Assembly: GCA_011773795.1 (NCBI GenBank)
Contig: WVWW01000169.1
Span: 1-6,628 of the forward strand
Direction of reading: 5' to 3'
Source: Acidobacteriota bacterium
GTDB lineage: Bacteria > Acidobacteriota > Polarisedimenticolia > Polarisedimenticolales > Polarisedimenticolaceae
Length of the DNA stretch: 6,628 bases
A model generated the notes under the pieces. It was not told the DNA's origin. It saw only the letters and a list, made by a program, of their open reading frames with translations, and made no database searches. This document shows, in pieces, positions 1 through 6,568 of the stretch (its first letter is position 1; each line of letters begins with the position of its first letter). The position numbers and the translations under genes are program-made.

Positions 1-763
1 GAACGCTGACGCGAAACCGGCCCTCGTCGTCCGTTCGGCCCAGCGGAACCGGTTCGTCGGCGAGCGCGACGAGCGCGCCGCTCGCCGGCTGTCCTTGATC
101 GTTCGTGATCCGGACGTCGCGCGAGTCGCCGGGTGGGAGCTTCAACGTGGCGCCGCTGCCGAGGATGCCCCGCCGCTGGATCGCCGGGAGGTTCTCGTGG
201 GCGGCGACGATGCGCAACCGCTCCTTCTCGCCTCGCTGCAGGGTGACGCTGCCGTCCTCGCCCGTGACGCCGATGCGCGCCGGTGTCGACCAGCGCAGCC
301 CGATGCCGGCGAAACGGCGCGAGCGGTCGGTGGTCGCGTAGACCGTCGCGCCGGGCAGCGGTTGCCCGTCCCGGTCCAGCGTCCGGACCGTGATGCTCTC
401 GGCGGGTGAGAGCGTGATCGAGCCGAGCTCCATCGTCTCGGTCAACGGTTTGATCGGCGCGGTGCGGGTCATGAAGCCGTTGGCCTCGATGCGAAGGGTC
501 CACAGCCCGGCCGACGGAGCGCGCAGTCGAAACCGTCCGTCGTTGTCGCTCAGCGTGCCGGCGGCCGGTTCCGCCCGTTCTCCGCCAAGCTCTCGTTCGA
601 GCCGCTCGACACTCGCCTCGAGCGGGTGCAGGCTGACCCGCGCGCGTGCCAGCGGGGTGTCCCCGTCGGCGACGACGCGGCCGGCCAGGACCAGGTCGTC
701 GGCAGCGGCCGGAGCGGGCAGGCCGGCGAGTAACACAACACTTACCAGGCATCGGAGTCGCAT
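1..763 (-). CDS. Secreted protein with carboxypeptidase-regulatory-like (Ig-fold) repeats, C-terminus cut by window edge
   Basis: Reading the reverse complement from the ATG at 763 gives 254 codons without a stop before the window ends. The N-terminus (MRLRCLVSVVLLAGLPAPAAADD) is a Sec signal peptide: a basic start, a hydrophobic core, and a likely cut after the AAA ending at residue 21. Residues 25-120 form a carboxypeptidase-regulatory-like domain with the family's 'GRV...G.PL..A.V', 'SDNDGRFRL' and 'LWTLRIEANGF' signatures. Residues 121-210 ('DGQPLPGATVYA', 'TGEDGSVTL') and 213 onward ('DQGQPASGALVAL', 'TDDEGRFRV') look like second and third copies, the third incomplete. Such domains are non-catalytic beta-sandwiches, common in exported or surface proteins. 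The start is set by a strong Shine-Dalgarno, GGGAGGG at 769-775, five bases before ATG. The gene lies 158 bp after the propeller gene on the same strand. Substrate and overall role are unknown; what follows the repeats is outside the window. The reading frame is seen directly; the domain family is a recognition call. Confidence 0.88.
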   Translation of the reverse strand, partial: MRLRCLVSVVLLAGLPAPAAADDLVLAGRVVADGDTPLARARVSLHPLEASVERLERELGGERAEPAAGTLSDNDGRFRLRAPSAGLWTLRIEANGFMTRTAPIKPLTETMELGSITLSPAESITVRTLDRDGQPLPGATVYATTDRSRRFAGIGLRWSTPARIGVTGEDGSVTLQRGEKERLRIVAAHENLPAIQRRGILGSGATLKLPPGDSRDVRITNDQGQPASGALVALADEPVPLGRTDDEGRFRVSV

Positions 764-778
764 CGGATCCCTCCCGAC

Positions 779-798
779 CCGACGCGGACGAGCGTCGG
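779..798 (-). promoter_or_regulatory. 5'-UTR hairpin directly upstream of the ribosome-binding site
   Basis: A perfect 7-bp inverted repeat (779-785 with 792-798, loop of six bases) lies three bases upstream of the Shine-Dalgarno of the gene starting at 763. On the mRNA it reads CCGACGC, loop UCGUCC, GCGUCGG. An outer 6-bp pairing (774-779 with 806-811) could extend the fold and would touch the first bases of the Shine-Dalgarno (769-775), although it competes for base 779. This could modulate translation or stabilise the transcript. GC-rich sequence makes such stems by chance, so function is inference only. Confidence 0.35.
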
Positions 799-851
799 CC
801 CACCCGGTCGGTCAGTGACAAACGAGAGCAAGGACCGTACCCGGCCTCCCG

Positions 852-904
852 GGCCCATTCCAGGACAATTCTGCCCCATTCGAGGTCATCCGGCCGCATT
901 TGAG
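852..904 (-). repeat. Three spaced direct copies of a 12-bp motif in the intergenic gap
   Basis: On the plus strand the copies are GGCCCATTCCAG (852-863), GCCCCATTCGAG (873-884) and GCCGCATTTGAG (893-904). The CATT cores start at 856, 877 and 897, so spacing is 21 and 20 bp, close to two helical turns. Adjacent copies differ at two of twelve positions. They sit between the stop of the propeller gene (922) and the start at 763, about 90-140 bp upstream of that ATG, where an activator or repressor could bind. I found no clear sigma70 or sigma54 promoter next to them. The third copy overlaps a CGGCCG inverted repeat (891-896 with 907-912), so a weak terminator role is also possible. Confidence 0.4.
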
Positions 905-921
905 TTCGGCCGTATCCTCTC

Positions 922-3900
922 CTAGGGGCAATCGCCCGGGCCGGGTGCTCTGGGTTTTTCCGCGCTCACGGTACCGTAGGTGCTGCTGATCCCGTCGTCG
1001 AACTGGACGAGATAGAAGAACGCCTGTCCGGGAAGTGGAAGGTCACCGTCTTCGTGACCAGCGGTGTTCTCGTCCGCCGAGTCGGCCTCGATGCAAACCA
1101 CCGTACCGAGGTCGATCACGATGTCCGTCTCGGCCAGGTTGTGCAGATCTCCACGGACAACGTCGTAGGACACGGCTGCCGTTACGGGAGGCCAGGCGAT
1201 CGAGGTCCCGGTAGGGGACCGCGTCAACGTGATCTCGACGGGATCGCTCACGCCACCCTGGTCATGCGGCACCACGGCAAAACCTCCACTCGGGGTGACG
1301 TTGCCCGAACCGTCCGTGGCCGCATAGACGGCCGTGTAGACCCTTCCCCCGCCCTCGCCCGCACGCTCGGCACGCAGACTGAAGTGAAAGTCATCGACCC
1401 CGAGTTGGATGTCGTTCGTCGTGGCACCGTCACCGTCGCCCGGCGCATCGTCCGCCTCGTTGCTGGTCAACGAGGCTAGTGCGATCGTCGGGGCGCCGCA
1501 ATTGTCACTCGCGACGACCGAGGCTTCGACGTCGACGACGTGGTGATTCGGCGGCCATAGCGTGTCGGGAGCGAGCGTGACCGAAAGCTCCGGTCCCGTC
1601 GTATCCTCGACGGTCACGGTCGCCTGACAGATCCCGGAGTCCCCCTGGTCATTCGTCGCCGTGAGGGTGACCGCTGTGTCGCCAAGGCCGTAGGGGCCGG
1701 AAGGGCTCTGCTCCAGGGTGATCGGGTTGCCAGCCGGGTCAAAAGAACCGTCGTCGATCGAAGCGTCGGCCGTGCAGTCAGCTCCCGCGATGGCAATGAC
1801 GTCCCTGCACCGAGCCACCGGGGGCTCGTTGAAATGAAAAGCGTAAGCGGAACCGGCGTTCGTTCCGCCACCGTGGTCGTCCCAGATCGATCCGACGACG
1901 GCCACGTCGCCCGAGATCGCTACGGACGTGCCGAAAAAGTCGAAGAACCCCGCATCGCTCGCGGCCAACTTGGTCTCCTCGGACCAGGAATCGCCGCTCG
2001 GGACAAAAACGTAGGCCGAACCGGCGTTGGCGCCGTCCGGCGTGTCGTCTCCGCTGGAGCCCACCACGACGGTGTCATCACCGGAGACGGCCACGGAGAC
2101 ACCGAAGAGGTCAATGGCCGCAGCATCGCTCGCTTCCAGTCTGGCTCGCTCGGACCAGTTCGAGCCATTTCGCGCGTACACGAAGGCGCTGCCGGCAAAC
2201 TGGAGAACCACCGTGCCATGGTGCGTGTCGATCTCGACATTGTCGTTGTGCGCCCCCACCACGACAGTGTCACCGGAGATCGCCACCGAACCACCGAATT
2301 GGGAAGTGTCCGCGGCGTCGCTCGGTCTCAACTTGGTCTGGGGGCCCCAACTCTGTCCGCTGCGCACGAAAACGAACGCTGAACCCCGGTCAAAAAAAGG
2401 TCCCCCGACAATGACGGTGTTGCCTGAAATCGCCACGGACCAGCCGAAGAACTTTCCCGGCAGCACGTGGAAAGCCCTCAGCTTGGCCTGCTGCGTCCAG
2501 ATTGCTCCGTCACGAACGAAGACGTAGGCCGAGCCCGCCAGCACGCCACCGTTGTGGCTGTCTCTGGGTGCCCCCACGACGATCGTGTCCCCGGAGATCG
2601 CCACCGAAGAACCGAACCTGTCCCCCGGTGCTGCGTCGCCCGCCGTCAGTTTCACCTGTTCCGTCCAACTCGCTCCGTTGCGCACGAAGACGAGGGCCGA
2701 GCCCGTGCTCGGACCTCCCGCGTGATCGTCTCCGGGCGCCCCCACGACGACGGTGTCGCCCGAAACCGCCGCCGAGAGCCCGAACTCGTCCTCCGGTGCG
2801 GCGCCGTTCGCGGTCAGCCTGGCTTGCTCGATCCAGTTGGTCCCACTCCTCACGAAGACATAGGCGGCATCGGCCGCCGCCGTCCCGATCAAGGCGGTGT
2901 TGCCCGAGATCGCGACGGACTCACCGAACTCGTCGAAGCTCGCGGCGTCGCCGGCGGTCATCTTGGCGTTTGCCCGGACGACCGTTGGATCGATCGTGAC
3001 GGGGTAGGTGGCCCGCCGATCATCCACCTCGATCAGGAGTCCGTCGGACGAAGAGGCGAGACGGGCCGGCAGCTCTCGTCCGGTGGCGTCCCAAGCGAGT
3101 AGCCCCGCGTAGCGCAAGACGGTCCGTCCCGCCTGGTCGATCAACCGCACGTCCGACTCGTTGTCCACAACGGTGGTCAGGGAACCCGACGCGGCGAGCT
3201 TCAGAGACAACCGCTCGGTTCGGTCCCCCGGTGGCGGTGCCGCCAGGGTGAAACCCTGTTCCAGTCCTCGTCGATCGTTCACGTACCACTCGATGAGGTT
3301 CTCCCGGCGATGCTCTAGCCGATTCCCCTTGGCGAACAGAGCGCCCGGAACCGCCGACACCAAGGAGCCCGCGTACCCGTAGCCGACGAGCTCGAGGCTC
3401 CAGTTCCAGTCGGTGTCCGGGGACGAGGCCAGATGCAGCCCCGAGTCATCCAGCTCAGCGTTCAGCCCGTGAACCGGATTGCGGGTCGTGAAGGCGCTTT
3501 GTCGTCCGGTCACCGCCTGAAATTCGTAACCGCTTTCCCCGACCGAGTCGGCGAGCGTCGGCAATCCCGTCGCCGAGATGCCTCGACTCGACAAGGACGG
3601 GGCGTTCGACGGCACGGACGCAAGCGATGGCGTCGTCGCGTCCGGCCGAATCAAGCCGGCCGTCGACTCGTCCAGCAGTTGCGTGTCGACCGTCACACCG
3701 CCGGAGCCCTCGATCGGATTACCCACCAAGTAGTGCGCGCCGGTGTCCGTACGCACCACGATCGAATCGCCGACCTCGAACGGGGCGTCGACCGGCGTCA
3801 TGGTGAAACTCAGATCCGCCAGGTCGGCCGAGCTCACGAGGTTGAACGGTATGTCGTGCAGGAAAGCGACCTGCACACCGTTCCTCCGATTGGGAATGAC

Positions 3901-4149
3901 CACGGTGCAGACCGTTCGCTCGGAGTTGTAAGCCAGCACCAGATCCGGTTGCGGGTTCGTGGGATCCCACGCGCCCGGCCACGGCGCGACAGGAACGATT
4001 GTGCTGGTGTCGAGGTCCAACCCTTCACGCTCGAAGGCGAGCGTGTGGGGCACGATGGGGTTCGCCAACGGCGGGGGCGGTAGCAGGAGCGCCAGGGCGA
4101 CGAGCGACGCGAGCAAGACGACACGGAACCAAGGCGAGAGTCTCTTCAC
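922..4149 (-). CDS. Secreted FG-GAP seven-bladed beta-propeller protein with HYR-like and C-terminal FnIII-like modules
   Basis: The protein has 1075 residues. Residues 1-29 are a Sec signal peptide (MKRLSPWFRV, a long hydrophobic core, likely cut after PPPPLA). Residues 30-160 have no family I can name. Residues 207-392 match a conserved beta-rich module that often precedes FG-GAP repeats in such proteins (EWYVNDRRGLEQGFTL; YAGLLAWDATGRELPARL; ending TYPVTIDP). Residues 396-772 hold seven FG-GAP repeats with core FGxSVAISGDTVVVG, enough for one closed propeller. Residues 775-850 are HYR-like with Cys781, Cys792 and Cys841. Residues 851-952 are the 'LWPPNHHVVDV' domain, and 970-1075 an FnIII-like end module (SYDVVRG, FFYLVQF) with Cys1019 and Cys1074. 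The start codon is GTG, fixed by GGAGGGAG at 4154-4161; the next in-frame Met is residue 117. No catalytic residues, anchor helix or sorting signal are visible. An extracellular structural, adhesion or binding role is inferred; the ligand is unknown. The gene follows the kinase by 182 bp. Confidence 0.9.
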   Translation of the reverse strand: MKRLSPWFRVVLLASLVALALLLPPPPLANPIVPHTLAFEREGLDLDTSTIVPVAPWPGAWDPTNPQPDLVLAYNSERTVCTVVIPNRRNGVQVAFLHDIPFNLVSSADLADLSFTMTPVDAPFEVGDSIVVRTDTGAHYLVGNPIEGSGGVTVDTQLLDESTAGLIRPDATTPSLASVPSNAPSLSSRGISATGLPTLADSVGESGYEFQAVTGRQSAFTTRNPVHGLNAELDDSGLHLASSPDTDWNWSLELVGYGYAGSLVSAVPGALFAKGNRLEHRRENLIEWYVNDRRGLEQGFTLAAPPPGDRTERLSLKLAASGSLTTVVDNESDVRLIDQAGRTVLRYAGLLAWDATGRELPARLASSSDGLLIEVDDRRATYPVTIDPTVVRANAKMTAGDAASFDEFGESVAISGNTALIGTAAADAAYVFVRSGTNWIEQARLTANGAAPEDEFGLSAAVSGDTVVVGAPGDDHAGGPSTGSALVFVRNGASWTEQVKLTAGDAAPGDRFGSSVAISGDTIVVGAPRDSHNGGVLAGSAYVFVRDGAIWTQQAKLRAFHVLPGKFFGWSVAISGNTVIVGGPFFDRGSAFVFVRSGQSWGPQTKLRPSDAADTSQFGGSVAISGDTVVVGAHNDNVEIDTHHGTVVLQFAGSAFVYARNGSNWSERARLEASDAAAIDLFGVSVAVSGDDTVVVGSSGDDTPDGANAGSAYVFVPSGDSWSEETKLAASDAGFFDFFGTSVAISGDVAVVGSIWDDHGGGTNAGSAYAFHFNEPPVARCRDVIAIAGADCTADASIDDGSFDPAGNPITLEQSPSGPYGLGDTAVTLTATNDQGDSGICQATVTVEDTTGPELSVTLAPDTLWPPNHHVVDVEASVVASDNCGAPTIALASLTSNEADDAPGDGDGATTNDIQLGVDDFHFSLRAERAGEGGGRVYTAVYAATDGSGNVTPSGGFAVVPHDQGGVSDPVEITLTRSPTGTSIAWPPVTAAVSYDVVRGDLHNLAETDIVIDLGTVVCIEADSADENTAGHEDGDLPLPGQAFFYLVQFDDGISSTYGTVSAEKPRAPGPGDCP
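1834..2964 (-). repeat. Seven tandem FG-GAP repeat units (propeller blades) within the secreted protein
   Basis: Units in protein order begin at residues 396, 444, 500, 556, 606, 670 and 727, corresponding to DNA starts 2964, 2820, 2652, 2484, 2334, 2142 and 1971. Each opens with K/R-L/M-x-x-x-D/N, has FGxSVAISG about 12 residues later, then GSAYVFVR and a W-x-E-Q end. Unit lengths vary from about 46 to 64 residues. The fourth is short between the core and GSAFVFV (loop GGPFFDRG). The fifth carries an enlarged loop (VEIDTHHGTVVLQF). The sixth has one extra Asp (SGDDTVVVG). The classical calcium-binding DxDxDG loop of integrin blades is absent, as is usual in the bacterial FG-GAP_2 type. Nucleotide similarity between units is moderate, so the expansion does not look recent. 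Confidence 0.88.
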
Positions 4150-4288
4150 GACGCTCCCTCCACCATCAAGCCACGTGCGCGGCTGGACTCGGATCGCGCC
4201 CGTGGCGTTCCGCCAGCGGGTCGACCATCCGGAAGGTGAGGCCGGTTGAGCTCGGACTCGGTGGATGGCACCGGCCCGCGACCCTCGG

Positions 4289-4317
4289 AATATACGCCCA
4301 AATTGGCCGGGTCTGAA
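4289..4317 (-). promoter_or_regulatory. Candidate sigma70-type promoter for the propeller gene
   Basis: On the minus strand TTCAGA (4312-4317, four of six matches to TTGACA) and TATATT (4289-4294, five of six to TATAAT) are separated by exactly 17 bases. TATATT stands out in a GC-rich background. Transcription would begin near 4282, leaving a leader of about 130 bases before the GTG start at 4149. The -35 hexamer lies inside the inverted repeat 4309-4322. This would let the propeller gene be expressed independently of the kinase. It is a pattern match only. Confidence 0.4.
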
Positions 4318-4322
4318 GACCC
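4309..4322 (-). terminator. Perfect hairpin just after the kinase stop; weak terminator or operator
   Basis: GGGTCTTCAGACCC on the minus strand is a perfect inverted repeat: six base pairs around a two-base centre, or five pairs with a tetraloop. It begins ten bases after the kinase stop codon. The downstream sequence (GGCCAATTTGGGCG) has only three consecutive T, so it lacks the U-tract of a typical intrinsic terminator. Because it overlaps the -35 of the candidate promoter at 4289-4317, it might instead be an operator. Either role is inference. Confidence 0.33.
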
Positions 4323-4331
4323 CGCCTACCG

Positions 4332-6479
4332 CTACAGACGCTCCAGCAGGGCGTCGAAGCGCGGGTTGTCGCGCAGGACATCGAGGTCGGCGTCGTGCTC
4401 GAACCAGTCCTTCTGCCCCATCCCGAACGTGATCGCCTCGTCAAGACAGTCGATCGCCTTGTCCACGTCCCCGAGCTTGGCGAAGGTACAGGCGACGTTG
4501 TAGAGGACGACCGGCTCCTCGGGATCCGCCAGCGTCGCCCGCTCGGCCCAGTCACGGGCCCGGTTGTCTTCGTTGAGGATGGCGAGGGCATTGGCACCCA
4601 TGTACAGCGCGCGCGGCTCCTCGGGGAACAGATCGAGGTGTCTCTCGGCGGCCTCGAGGGAACGGCGGTAAGCGGCCTCGGATTCGTTCTTCCTGCCGAG
4701 CGTTGCGTTGAGCGCGCCGAGAAAGTTGGGAGCGACGTAATCTTCCGGGCGCTGGCGGCACGCCTGCTCGAACAGTGTCGCCGCCTGCTCGCGCTTGCCG
4801 TGTGCAACGCATGTGCGGGCGTAGAAGTAGAGCGCCTCGAACAGCTCGGGATTGAGTTCGATCGCATGCTCGAACTCGCGCGTGGCCTCGTCGTAGCGCT
4901 GGTTCAACGAGACGGCCAGTCCGCGCGCGACGTGCGACTCGGCGGCATCGGAATCCAGCTCCAGCGCCTTCTGGCTGGCTGCCTCGGCCTCCTGGAGCTG
5001 CGCTTCGGTCGCGTCCCAATACATGTACATCAACGAACAGCAGTCGGCGATACCGGCCCACGCGTTCGCGTAGTTCGGGTCGAGCTCGCAGGCGCGCTTG
5101 AACAGGCGCCGCGCTCGCTCGAGGCTCGGGCGGCTGAGGTTGTGGAACAGCTGCCGCCCGCGCAGGTAGTATTCGTACGCCTTGACGTTCTCCGTCGGGG
5201 CTTTGGGCGTCGACGCTTCGTCCTGATCGGTCAGCACGCCCTTGAGCGCGCGACTGATGTTGCGCGCGATCTCGTCCTGGATCGCGAACACGTCTTCCAT
5301 CTCGCGGTCGAAGGTCTCGGCCCACAGCTGATAGCCGTCGGCGACCTTGCCCAGCCGCGCGTTGATGCGCAATCGGTTGCCGGCTTTGCGCACGCTGCCC
5401 TCGAGCACGGTCTCGACGTTGAGCTCCTTCCCGATCTCCTGGATGTTCAGGTCCTTGCCCTTGAAGCCGAACGCCGAAGTGCGCGAGGGGATGCGAAGCC
5501 CGCCGGCCTTGATCAGGGCGTTGATCAACTCCTCGGCGATCCCGTCGCAGAAGTACTCCTGGTCGCCCTCGGGGCTCATGTCCACGAACGGCAGCACCGC
5601 GATCGAGGGTGTGGTGGTCGTGGTTTTCGCCGACTCACGATCGAGGTCCTGGAGCTCGGTGCGGATGTCCTGGACCGACTGGTAGCGCCGCTGCGGGTCC
5701 TTTTCCAGGCAGCGGCGAACGATGCGGCCCAGATCCCGCGGGAGGTCCACCTTGACCTCGGTCACGGGACGGGGAACGTCCCTGAGGATCGACGAGATGA
5801 GATCCACCGACGTCTCGCCCTGGAACGGGCGGCGCCCCGTGGCCATCTCGTAGAGCATGATCCCGAGCGAGAAGATATCCGAGCGGTGGTCCACCGGTTT
5901 CCCCTGGAGCTGTTCCGGGGACATGTAGGGCACCGTACCGAGGATCACCCCTTGCTGGGTCAGGGTGGCCGCGGCGGTCACGGTGTTTTCCTGCGGTTGC
6001 TCGAGGCCGCGGATCTTGGACAGACCGAAATCCAGCACCTTGATCCGGCCGTCTTCCCCACCGACCATCACGTTCGCTGGCTTGAGGTCCCGGTGCGTGA
6101 TCCCTCGACCGTGCGCCGCGTTCAGTGCGTCGGTGAGGCTGAGCGCGACCTCGAGGAAGGAGTCCAGGGGGAGCGCGCCCTTCAACAGGAGCTCGGCGAG
6201 GGTCTTGCCCTCCACCAGCTCCATCGTGATGAAGTGGTGCCCGCCGGCCTCCTCGACGGAGTGGATCGTCACGATGTTGGGATGGTTGAGCGCGGCGACC
6301 GCCTTGGCCTCGCGCTCGAAACGCTCGAGACGCTCCGGTGCACCGGCCATCTTTTCGGGGAGGATCTTCAGCGCCACCTGGCGGCCGAGCTTGGTGTCCT
6401 CGGCCGCGTAGACCTCTCCCATGCCGCCCTCGCCGAGCTTCTCCCCGATCCGGTAATGCGCTAGAGATTTGTCGTCCAT
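4332..6479 (-). CDS. Soluble Ser/Thr protein kinase (Hanks type) with TolB-like domain and C-terminal TPRs
   Basis: This 715-residue protein phosphorylates Ser/Thr on unknown targets. Residues 9-278 are a PknB-type kinase domain with all key motifs: glycine loop GEGGMGEV (16-23), VALK Lys38, alpha-C Glu57, catalytic HRDLKPAN (129-136, Asp131), DFG (150-152), GTVPYMSPE (181-189) and the Asp201 helix. The HRD arginine makes it an RD kinase, probably activated by activation-loop phosphorylation at one or more Thr in 166-182. A Thr-rich linker (286-290) leads to a TolB-like domain at 291-413 (SIAVLPFVDMSPEGDQEYF; NVETVLEGSVRKAGNRLRI). TPR-type helical repeats fill about 433-690, and the end DADLDVLRDNPRFDALLERL is typical of this kinase class. 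No transmembrane segment is seen, unlike many PknB receptors, so a cytosolic location is inferred. The ATG at 6479 is preceded by AAGGG about ten bases upstream. It diverges from the gene at 6569 and precedes the propeller gene by 182 bp. The TPRs probably bind partner proteins. Confidence 0.95.
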   Translation of the reverse strand: MDDKSLAHYRIGEKLGEGGMGEVYAAEDTKLGRQVALKILPEKMAGAPERLERFEREAKAVAALNHPNIVTIHSVEEAGGHHFITMELVEGKTLAELLLKGALPLDSFLEVALSLTDALNAAHGRGITHRDLKPANVMVGGEDGRIKVLDFGLSKIRGLEQPQENTVTAAATLTQQGVILGTVPYMSPEQLQGKPVDHRSDIFSLGIMLYEMATGRRPFQGETSVDLISSILRDVPRPVTEVKVDLPRDLGRIVRRCLEKDPQRRYQSVQDIRTELQDLDRESAKTTTTTPSIAVLPFVDMSPEGDQEYFCDGIAEELINALIKAGGLRIPSRTSAFGFKGKDLNIQEIGKELNVETVLEGSVRKAGNRLRINARLGKVADGYQLWAETFDREMEDVFAIQDEIARNISRALKGVLTDQDEASTPKAPTENVKAYEYYLRGRQLFHNLSRPSLERARRLFKRACELDPNYANAWAGIADCCSLMYMYWDATEAQLQEAEAASQKALELDSDAAESHVARGLAVSLNQRYDEATREFEHAIELNPELFEALYFYARTCVAHGKREQAATLFEQACRQRPEDYVAPNFLGALNATLGRKNESEAAYRRSLEAAERHLDLFPEEPRALYMGANALAILNEDNRARDWAERATLADPEEPVVLYNVACTFAKLGDVDKAIDCLDEAITFGMGQKDWFEHDADLDVLRDNPRFDALLERL

Positions 6480-6568
6480 CCCGTGGCTGCCCTTTCTATC
6501 ACATTCCGGGTATCGTAGAGTTCCCGGACGTTGAATTCCTGTCCGCGAGAAACAGAGAAACGGTAAGC
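6480..6568. promoter_or_regulatory. Divergent intergenic region with a 6-bp inverted repeat
   Basis: These 89 bases separate the kinase start (minus) from a probable plus-strand start at 6569, so promoters for both genes are expected here. TCCGGG (6505-6510) and CCCGGA (6523-6528) form a perfect inverted repeat with a 12-bp spacer; centre-to-centre distance is 18 bp, suitable for a dimeric regulator, though a 6-bp match can arise by chance. I could not find a -35/-10 pair with good spacing on either strand; TACGAT and GATACC on the minus strand are weak -10 candidates only. Confidence 0.35.

Noticed and set aside
95..818. Plus-strand frames of 78-142 codons (95-409, 105-341, 390-818)
   Set aside because: They overlap the well-supported minus-strand regulatory-like gene and its leader, and consist of low-complexity Arg/Ser/Pro/Ala sequence with no ribosome-binding site that stands out.
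891..912. CGGCCG-N10-CGGCCG inverted repeat after the propeller stop as a terminator
   Set aside because: The stem is only six pairs, there is no following T-run on the minus strand, and CGGCCG is self-palindromic and common in GC-rich DNA.
1834..2964. Periodic repeats of about 150-190 bp resembling an array
   Set aside because: The repeats keep the reading frame, diverge at wobble positions and have no short identical direct repeats with unique spacers, so they are protein repeats and not a CRISPR array.
3433..4083. A 216-codon plus-strand frame, plus similar ones at 1054-1479, 1834-2382 and 2467-3102
   Set aside because: All lie antisense to the propeller gene and are Arg/His/Gly/Val-rich shadows without domains; repeated phrases in them only reflect the FG-GAP repeats read backward.
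4164..4166. An ATG just upstream of the propeller GTG start (minus strand) as an alternative start
   Set aside because: It is out of frame with the signal peptide and meets TGA after six codons; the GTG has the Shine-Dalgarno at the right distance and the signal peptide directly after it.
4395..6464. A 689-codon plus-strand open frame antisense to the kinase
   Set aside because: It mirrors the kinase gene almost end to end, has no recognisable domain, and its Arg/Leu/Val/Glu/His-rich composition is what the complement of a GC-rich coding frame gives. The minus frame has every kinase catalytic motif.
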